NCBI GenBank assembly: GCA_021767985.1
Contig: JAASSH010000001.1
Location: 1-22,009, forward strand
Length of the DNA stretch: 22,009 bases
Direction of reading: 5' to 3'
Source of the DNA: Gammaproteobacteria bacterium
GTDB taxonomy: Bacteria; Pseudomonadota; Gammaproteobacteria; GCA-001735895
The notes beneath the pieces were generated by a model, which saw nothing but the letters and a program-made list of their open reading frames with translations, had not been told where the DNA came from and did no database searches. The number at the start of each line of letters is the position of its first letter. Position 1 is the first letter of the stretch. Of the stretch, positions 16,967 through 22,009 are shown in pieces. A program made the translations under genes and the position numbers.

Positions 16967-17661
16967 CCCGGATTTTCCGTAAGCGCGGTCTTGACCAGTG
17001 GGATGGTAATCTTGCGCTGATGCAATAATGAAGTTTCGTCGAGTCGCCGCAGGATAGCCATTTGCGCCGACAGGTCGCGTGCATAATGCCGCATCAGGTA
17101 AGAAATCACGTCATCTGGCAGTTCGAAACCCAGCAGTCCCGCCCGGCGCCGCAGAATTTCACGAACTTCGGCATCGTTGCTGGAAGGCAGTTGCAGCATC
17201 AGTCCCCACTGCAGGCGGGAGCGAAAATCATTCAGCCTGGCCGGCACATCGTCGGGTTTATGCGTTAGTGCAAACAGGAATCGGAAATCGCCGGCGCGAC
17301 ACCGATTGACCACCTGGTAGAAAAATGCCTCCCATTCCGGGTACCCGGCAATCGCGTCGAGATTATCGATCGCCAGTACCTCGCAGTCGGCGTAGCCTTC
17401 AAACCCGGAGGCCTCGCAGTGCCGCAGCTGGGCGGCGTCATAGATCTGCATCACGGTTGCGTTCTTCCTGGCAAAATCGGCGCTCGCGTTGAGCAAATGA
17501 GTTTTACCGCTAGCTGCGGCACCCCAGAGGCCGATCTGAATTTCGCCATCGCCCATAATCAGCGCTTTCAGGCTCGCAACGATTAACTCGGCCTGGTCGG
17601 AAACGAAATTCTCAAAGCTGAACTGTCGGTCGAGTGAAAGCGGTAACGCAATCTGTTTAAT
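16963..17661 (-). CDS. hda: DnaA regulatory inactivator Hda, probably with an AUU start
   Basis: The 232-residue AAA+ protein is homologous to DnaA domain III (E. coli Hda 233). With the beta clamp it stimulates hydrolysis of DnaA-bound ATP, preventing re-initiation of replication. Its N-terminus carries the clamp-binding motif QIALPL (residues 3-8, compare QLSLPL in E. coli). P-loop GAAASGKTH (48-56) and Walker B-like VLAIDNLDAI follow. FRSRLQWGLML, with a likely arginine finger, and a C-terminal lid ending in RRLDETSLLHQRKITIPLVK complete it. No ATG, GTG, TTG or CTG lies in frame between an upstream TGA and the motif. The best start is ATT 17661-17659, overlapping the DUF2066 stop by three bases. 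The first ATG (17556) would delete the motif. Confidence 0.85.
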   Translation of the reverse strand: MKQIALPLSLDRQFSFENFVSDQAELIVASLKALIMGDGEIQIGLWGAAASGKTHLLNASADFARKNATVMQIYDAAQLRHCEASGFEGYADCEVLAIDNLDAIAGYPEWEAFFYQVVNRCRAGDFRFLFALTHKPDDVPARLNDFRSRLQWGLMLQLPSSNDAEVREILRRRAGLLGFELPDDVISYLMRHYARDLSAQMAILRRLDETSLLHQRKITIPLVKTALTENPG

Positions 17662-18754
17662 TGCCCACCCCGCGGTCGATATAGCTGTAGTTCAATATGA
17701 TCTGTTCCTCGCCCCCGGCACTCACCTGCGGAAAGTCTTCCTGCTCCAGAATCTCCCCAAACTCGATCAGGCGCTGTAAATCCTCGGGATCGTTACGCAG
17801 CTCCAGACGATAGGTCACCACGTCCCGATTGATCATTGCGACGCGCACGCTGTCGACGGCATTCAGCGACTGCAGGTATTTCTGCACGGAGACCAGTCTG
17901 TCGATGCCTTCCAGCGCCGACACGCTGAGCAGCAGCGACTGCTCCGTACGCCGGTGATCCTCCAACGCATATTCGAGCGCCAGGATTCTTGCCAGGTGTC
18001 GGATAACCTGGTCGACGACCTCCTTTTTCGATGGCGCTTTGTGCTGCCACTTGAAAATCTGGTCGGCAAAGCGCACTTCCCAGTCACCCTGCCAACCGCG
18101 GCCACTGCGGCCAATAATCTGCCCTACCAGCAGCGCATCGGGCTGATAGCGCTGCGCCATGGTTCTAATGTTGTCGTATTCGCGCGCGACGATATCGCCG
18201 ATCTTTACCATTGATATATCTTCGAGATCCATCAGTGGAAACAATACCGGCACGGCGTGCACCGCGGCGGCCTGGTCCAGCGATTCGATCAGATCGGGCG
18301 TCGCATCTTCCGACACCAGCTTGATTTTTTCGTTGACGTCGTAAGAAATCACCAGCAGGCTGCTGGGCCGCTCGCGTCCCCAGACTGGAAAATTGTGTTC
18401 CCGCAACAGGCTCTCGATCAGTTGCTGATCGAAGTCGATGCGCAGATAGAGCCGCCCGGCTTCAAATTCCTCGTCCTGCGCCTGGCTGCGGTTGATGTAA
18501 CGGAATTGCTTGACGTAACGCGCGCTGCGTTGTATCGGCCGCTCGAAGGCCGCACTCTTGAGTGCATCGTCCGAACCGCTCACCTTGACGATGACCTGCC
18601 TGAAAGCCTGGCTGAAAGCTTCGAGCCGCAAACTCGTGGTTTGATCCGCGACCGCCAACTCGACCGTAAACAGGTCCTCCACGACCACCGCCCCGGCCGG
18701 TCGCCACGCACCCGCGATGACGCACAGCAGCAGTAAAACTTTTGACAACTTCAT
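17657..18754 (-). CDS. DUF2066-domain protein, exported
   Basis: The 365-residue protein has a signal peptide (about residues 1-22, KLSKVLLLLCVIAGAWRPAGA). It then shows the DUF2066 pattern: VEDLFTVELAVADQT, AFSQAFRQVIVKVSGSDD and VKQFRYINRSQ. A middle section, RPSSLLVISYDVN, runs to DIVAREYDNIRTMAQRYQPDALLVGQI. The C-terminal half (about 275-350) has LLLSVSALEGIDRLVSVQKYLQSL followed by strands, consistent with a small alpha/beta domain. Function is unknown; it is probably periplasmic. The family is typically encoded between purM (divergent) and hda in gammaproteobacteria, as here. Its TAA overlaps the presumed hda start, so the pair is likely coupled. Confidence 0.85.
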   Translation of the reverse strand: MKLSKVLLLLCVIAGAWRPAGAVVVEDLFTVELAVADQTTSLRLEAFSQAFRQVIVKVSGSDDALKSAAFERPIQRSARYVKQFRYINRSQAQDEEFEAGRLYLRIDFDQQLIESLLREHNFPVWGRERPSSLLVISYDVNEKIKLVSEDATPDLIESLDQAAAVHAVPVLFPLMDLEDISMVKIGDIVAREYDNIRTMAQRYQPDALLVGQIIGRSGRGWQGDWEVRFADQIFKWQHKAPSKKEVVDQVIRHLARILALEYALEDHRRTEQSLLLSVSALEGIDRLVSVQKYLQSLNAVDSVRVAMINRDVVTYRLELRNDPEDLQRLIEFGEILEQEDFPQVSAGGEEQIILNYSYIDRGVGN

Positions 18755-18774
18755 TGTTTATCTATTCTCTGGCA

Positions 18775-18803
18775 CGGACATTTAAATACAAGGCGTGTAA
18801 AAT
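18775..18803 (+). promoter_or_regulatory. Candidate purM promoter in the divergent purM/DUF2066 spacer
   Basis: CGGACA (18775-18780) and TAAAAT (18798-18803) are separated by 17 bases, within an 83-base spacer between divergent genes. Transcription would start near 18810, about 28 bases before the purM ATG. I see no clear PurR operator (the ACGCAAACGTTTGCGT type). Confidence 0.4.
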
Positions 18804-18837
18804 AGCACACCCATATTATTTCCTGAACTAACAAACC

Positions 18838-19875
18838 ATGAATCCCGAACGATCTTTGAATTATCGTGCCGCGGGCGTCGACATAGATGCCGGAAACGAA
18901 CTGGTGGAACGTATCAAGCCGGCTATCAAATCCACACACAGAGAGGGTTGTGTCGGCAGTATCGGCGGATTCGGAGGGTTGTTCGAATTACCGCTCGAAC
19001 GTTACCGGAACCCATTGCTGGTATCGGGCACCGACGGTGTCGGCACCAAGCTGAAACTGGCGCTCGAACTTGATCGACTCGATGGCATCGGTATCGATCT
19101 GGTAGCGATGTGTGCCAACGATATCGCGGTACTTGGTGCGGAAGCCCTGTTTTTTCTCGATTACTACGCAACCGGCCAGCTGCAGGTCGATCAGGCCGCA
19201 AGGGTAATCACCGGGATTGCGGCCGGCTGCGAACAGGCCGGCTGCGCATTGATTGGCGGCGAAACCGCGGAAATGCCCGGTGTCTATCATGGACAGGATT
19301 TCGATCTTGCCGGATTTTGTGTCGGTATCGTCGAGAAAGACAGCGTTATCGACGGTAGCCGCGTCGCTGCCGGCAACAGGCTCGTGGCGCTGGCGTCGTC
19401 GGGCGTTCATTCAAACGGATTTTCACTGGTGCGCAAAGTCATCGAAGTCTCGGACACAGACCTGTCGCAGCCCTGCGGCACGCAAACGCTGGCCGAGGCC
19501 CTGATGACGCCCACCCGGATTTACGTCAAAAACCTGCTGGAGTTATCCGGGCACTGCCGAATCAACGCCATCGCACATATTACCGGCGGCGGCCTGGTCG
19601 ACAATATTCCGCGGGTGCTGCCGGCGCAACTGGCGGCAAGAATTGATGTTTCCAGCTGGGAGTTGCCCGCGGTGTTCAAATGGTTGCAGCAGTCCGGCAA
19701 TATCGCTGACGAGGAAATGATGCGCACTTTCAACTGCGGTGTCGGCATGGTGCTGGCGATCGACGCACAACAGGAGCAGCAATGCCTGCAGCAGCTGCGG
19801 CAACTGGGAGAAACCGCCTGGGTTATCGGTGAAGTTACCGAACGCTCGGGCGAGCCCGCGGTAGTGCTTGCATGA
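18838..19875 (+). CDS. purM: Phosphoribosylformylglycinamidine cyclo-ligase
   Basis: The 345-residue enzyme (E. coli PurM 345) catalyses ATP-dependent ring closure of FGAM to aminoimidazole ribonucleotide, step five of purine synthesis. Recognisable parts are [22 protein letters not shown] at the N-terminus, the ATP-binding [13 protein letters not shown] (about residues 63-75) and [46 protein letters not shown] comes next, then [16 protein letters not shown] and [17 protein letters not shown]. All family landmarks are intact. The ATG at 18838 has no obvious Shine-Dalgarno. The stop overlaps purN by four bases (ATGA). Confidence 0.98.
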   Translation: MNPERSLNYRAAGVDIDAGNELVERIKPAIKSTHREGCVGSIGGFGGLFELPLERYRNPLLVSGTDGVGTKLKLALELDRLDGIGIDLVAMCANDIAVLGAEALFFLDYYATGQLQVDQAARVITGIAAGCEQAGCALIGGETAEMPGVYHGQDFDLAGFCVGIVEKDSVIDGSRVAAGNRLVALASSGVHSNGFSLVRKVIEVSDTDLSQPCGTQTLAEALMTPTRIYVKNLLELSGHCRINAIAHITGGGLVDNIPRVLPAQLAARIDVSSWELPAVFKWLQQSGNIADEEMMRTFNCGVGMVLAIDAQQEQQCLQQLRQLGETAWVIGEVTERSGEPAVVLA

Positions 19876-20519
19876 GCCAGCCGCTCAGGCTCGCGGTCCT
19901 GATCTCGGGCAACGGCAGTAACCTGCAATCTATCATCGACGCTATCGAGTCGGGCCGGCTCAATGCCGAGATCAAGGCGGTAATATCCAACAACCGGAAG
20001 GCCCACGGGCTGCTGCGCGCCACTCGGCACGGGCTGCACACCTGGGTTCTGGACCACCGGGAATACCAGGATCGAGACCATTTCGACAAGCTCCTGCAAC
20101 ATTATCTCGAGGCCATTGATCCCGATTTTATCGTGCTTGCAGGATTCATGCGGATTCTGGGCCCCGGCATTGTCGACGCGTTCGAGAACCGAATACTGAA
20201 CATTCACCCGTCGCTGTTACCCGCATACAAGGGGCTTAATACTCATCAACGCGCACTCGACAACGGTGAGCAGAAGCACGGTGTCAGCATTCACCTGGTC
20301 ACCGCAAAACTCGACGATGGCCCGGTGATCCTGCAGGCCAGTTACCCGATAGAAGCCGGCGACAGCGCCGAGGATTTACAGCAAAAGGGGCACCGGCTCG
20401 AACACCAGATGTATCCGCAGGTACTGCGCTGGCTTAGCGATCGCAATCTCGTAATCGAAGGAGGCAAGCTATTCTATGAACAAGCTCTGCTCGAAGAACC
20501 GATTCAGTTCAACGCTTAG
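19872..20519 (+). CDS. purN: Phosphoribosylglycinamide formyltransferase
   Basis: The 215-residue enzyme (E. coli PurN 212) transfers a formyl group from 10-formyl-tetrahydrofolate to GAR, step three of purine synthesis. It links the window's purine genes with the folate gene folE2 metabolically. The substrate phosphate loop is [10 protein letters not shown] (residues 11-20). The catalytic triad corresponds to Asn110 and His112 in [13 protein letters not shown] and Asp148 in KLDDGPVI, all present. It is coupled to purM by an ATGA overlap. Its last 44 bases overlap the start of the DUF3108 gene. Confidence 0.98.
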   Translation: MSQPLRLAVLISGNGSNLQSIIDAIESGRLNAEIKAVISNNRKAHGLLRATRHGLHTWVLDHREYQDRDHFDKLLQHYLEAIDPDFIVLAGFMRILGPGIVDAFENRILNIHPSLLPAYKGLNTHQRALDNGEQKHGVSIHLVTAKLDDGPVILQASYPIEAGDSAEDLQQKGHRLEHQMYPQVLRWLSDRNLVIEGGKLFYEQALLEEPIQFNA

Positions 20520-21210
20520 CCTGCTGCTGTTATTTGCCTTCAGCCCGACTGGTTTCGCGCTAGAAATTCCGTTACAGCCGTTTAACGCCAGTTACAACCT
20601 GTACAAGGGCGGCATGAATATCGCGACCACCGAGCTCAAGCTCGAGCGTAACGGCGAGCACTGGCGCTGGAGTTCATTAACCAGGGCGCGTGGCGTTTAT
20701 GCATGGTTTACCAGCAAGCAACCCTACACTGAAACCAGTTTCAGCCGTCTCGAAAACGAGTTTCGCCTGCAGGAAATCCTGATTGCCGATGGCGGCAGGG
20801 AAAAGAGTCTCGAGTCGGCGCGTTTTGACTGGGTTAAAGGCGAACTCGAGGTCATGCGAAAGGGCAAACGCCGACAATTACAGCTCGGTGACGGCGTTTA
20901 CGATTATCAGAGTATTCACCTGCTGGCAGCCGCCATGAATCAACAGCAGTCAAAAACCGCGACTATCGATTTTTACCGTAAGGGCAAGCTGGTCAAATCC
21001 CGTTTTGTCTACAGCGGACAGCAGCCGGTCGAGGTCAACGGCAAATCTGTCCAGGCAAATGTTTACGAGCAGATAGTTGCCAAGTCGAAATCAAAGATCA
21101 AGTATTACTACGACGTCGATAATCCGCTATTGCCGCTGCGTATCGAAAGACTCGAGTCGGGCGAAAGCCCGGCGGTTCTGACCCTGCGCCAGGTCGCATG
21201 GGATCTATAG
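20476..21210 (+). CDS. DUF3108-domain protein, exported
   Basis: The 244-residue protein has a signal peptide (about residues 1-28, [17 protein letters not shown]). The rest matches DUF3108, with PFNASYNLYKGGMNIATTEL near the start, VYDYQSIHLLAAAM in the middle and ARNPLLPLRIE-like (DVDNPLLPLRIERLESG) near the end. It is largely beta-stranded and probably periplasmic, with unknown function. The start is well supported by a full AAGGAGG at 20458-20464, 11 bases before ATG 20476. The gene begins inside purN, so it is coupled to the purMN operon, an arrangement also seen in Pseudomonas as far as I recall. Its TAG abuts the convergent stop of the next gene. Confidence 0.85.
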   Translation: MNKLCSKNRFSSTLSLLLLFAFSPTGFALEIPLQPFNASYNLYKGGMNIATTELKLERNGEHWRWSSLTRARGVYAWFTSKQPYTETSFSRLENEFRLQEILIADGGREKSLESARFDWVKGELEVMRKGKRRQLQLGDGVYDYQSIHLLAAAMNQQQSKTATIDFYRKGKLVKSRFVYSGQQPVEVNGKSVQANVYEQIVAKSKSKIKYYYDVDNPLLPLRIERLESGESPAVLTLRQVAWDL

Positions 21211-21645
21211 CCGGGTAAAACCCTGTTCCTGCTGCAGGCGCTCGATCTCGGCCGGCGCGAAAGGCACCTGCTCGATGAAGCTGGGCAGCTCGTTCTGCTC
21301 TATCTCGAGCGTTTGCATCATCGTCTGGCAAGCCTTGATGTCGATAATATTATCCTGGTCGAGCACGCGCGCTCGCTCCACCACCGACTGGTTCGACAGA
21401 TAGTTATCCTTTTGAAACAGCTGTAACTCGTCGCCGTGTAACACGATCGCAATCTTGCCGTGTTCATCGGGATTGAACAACTCGCGCAAGTCCTCGGCGC
21501 GGTTGAGCACCACGTCGAGTTGTTGCTGGGTGCTGACCGTCACGCTAAAAACGTAGCCCTGCGCCCGGCCGTTGTCCTGCGCGGCGAGCGGCAGCGGCGA
21601 CAGGATCGCCATGGACAACAGCAGAGGCAGGTATTTGTTCAGCAT
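21205..21645 (-). CDS. DsrE/DsrF-like secreted small protein
   Basis: The 146-residue protein has a signal peptide (about residues 1-22, KYLPLLLSMAILSPLPLAAQ). A DsrE-like alpha/beta domain follows: YVFSVTVSTQQQLDVVLNRA, then KIAIVLHGDELQLFQKDNY, then IIDIKACQTMMQTLEIEQNELPSFIEQVPFAPAEIERLQQEQGFTRL. The single cysteine (Cys106) sits where DsrE/DsrF-type proteins often place a reactive or sulfur-carrying Cys. The substrate is unknown, and a sulfur-transfer role is inference. ATG 21645 is one base after the pmbA stop, so the gene is probably translated with pmbA. A TTG at 21663, inside pmbA, is a less likely start. Confidence 0.75.
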   Translation of the reverse strand: MLNKYLPLLLSMAILSPLPLAAQDNGRAQGYVFSVTVSTQQQLDVVLNRAEDLRELFNPDEHGKIAIVLHGDELQLFQKDNYLSNQSVVERARVLDQDNIIDIKACQTMMQTLEIEQNELPSFIEQVPFAPAEIERLQQEQGFTRL

Positions 21646-21646
21646 G

Positions 21647-22009
21647 TCACTCGATGCCGGCAATCGTCATGTTGTCGATCAGCATCGATCCGCAGCGCAC
21701 GCTGCCGCGCAGATCGATATCACTACCGATCTCGACGATGCCCTTGAACATATCTCGCAGGTTGGCCGCGATGGTGACTTCCTCGACCGCATGATCGAGT
21801 TCGCCGTTTTCGACCCAGAACCCGGCCGCGCCGCGCGAATAGTCCCCGGTCACGGTGTTAACGCCATGCCCCATCAGTTCGGTGACCAGGAATCCGCGGT
21901 GCATCGCAGCCAGGCACTGGTCGAAGGATTTCCCGGTGTCATCGAGAATCAGGTTATGTACGCCGCTGGCGTGCCCGGTCGATTGCAGCCCCAGCTTGCG
22001 CGCCGAGTA
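21647..22009 (-). CDS. pmbA: Metalloprotease-related protein PmbA/TldE, C-terminal part (5' end outside window)
   Basis: The frame is open from the right edge to TGA at 21649-21647, giving the last 120 residues. The sequence [20 protein letters not shown], then [20 protein letters not shown] and [20 protein letters not shown], then [20 protein letters not shown], matches the conserved C-terminal domain of PmbA (TldE). TldE pairs with TldD as a heterodimeric zinc protease that, for example, matures microcin B17 and degrades CcdA. TldE itself lacks the metal site. Here the tldD partner and the N-terminal two thirds are not visible. ATG 21904 is internal. Confidence 0.93.
   Translation of the reverse strand, partial: YSARKLGLQSTGHASGVHNLILDDTGKSFDQCLAAMHRGFLVTELMGHGVNTVTGDYSRGAAGFWVENGELDHAVEEVTIAANLRDMFKGIVEIGSDIDLRGSVRCGSMLIDNMTIAGIE

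Noticed and set aside
19521..20207. 228-codon open frame antisense to purM/purN
   Set aside because: Both purM and purN are intact and highly conserved on the other strand; the antisense translation is Ser/Pro-rich without domain features.

Overview
This window looks like ordinary chromosome from a gammaproteobacterium of moderate G+C content. The evidence is the set of family-level hits (BamC, Hda, PerM, DUF2066, DUF2069, DUF3108, PmbA/TldE, a GspE-type ATPase) and gene neighbourhoods shared with Escherichia and Pseudomonas, such as dapA-bamC, purM-purN and arsC-wrbA. I cannot name a genus. I see no insertion sequence, prophage, CRISPR array, integron, tRNA or rRNA. This is a dense core-genome region, with genes 24 to 26 broken by very little non-coding DNA.

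Layout. Positions 1-495 hold the 3' end of dxs (isoprenoid precursor synthesis). A cold-shock protein (652-861) and folE2 (1181-1996, metal-flexible GTP cyclohydrolase, folate pathway) follow on the + strand. A long - strand block (6810 down to 1999) runs LysR regulator, perM-type permease, dapA (lysine/peptidoglycan precursor), bamC (outer-membrane protein assembly) and a YycJ-like metallo-hydrolase. After a short AT-rich stretch, the + strand carries a DUF4124 protein, proS, a small lytic transglycosylase and a YcaQ-type DNA glycosylase. These converge on a - strand set: a VTT/DedA-like membrane protein, a small lipoprotein, a solitary GspE/PulE ATPase, a TlpA-like thioredoxin and a LysM lipoprotein with a clear intrinsic terminator.

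From 15686 an arsC-wrbA-DUF2069 operon (+) converges on hda and a DUF2066 gene (-). These are divergent from purM-purN-DUF3108 (+), which converge on a DsrE-like secreted protein and the 3' end of pmbA/tldE (-, running off the right edge).

How it fits together. Most genes serve housekeeping: purine synthesis (purM, purN), folate (folE2), isoprenoids (dxs), lysine and cell wall (dapA, lytic transglycosylase, LysM lipoprotein), outer-membrane assembly (bamC), translation (proS), control of replication initiation (hda) and crosslink repair (ycaQ-like). The order is partly reminiscent of the E. coli bamC-dapA...perM...yfgD-hda...purM-purN segment, with the proS-to-LysM block lying between the two halves.

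The most notable observation is that hda appears to lack any ATG, GTG or TTG start upstream of its clamp-binding motif and probably starts at an AUU codon overlapping the preceding stop. The other points are small: four convergent gene pairs whose stops abut or overlap, a solitary GspE-type ATPase coupled to a lipoprotein, and a cold-shock gene with an apparently very short leader. I found no convincing undescribed multi-gene system.
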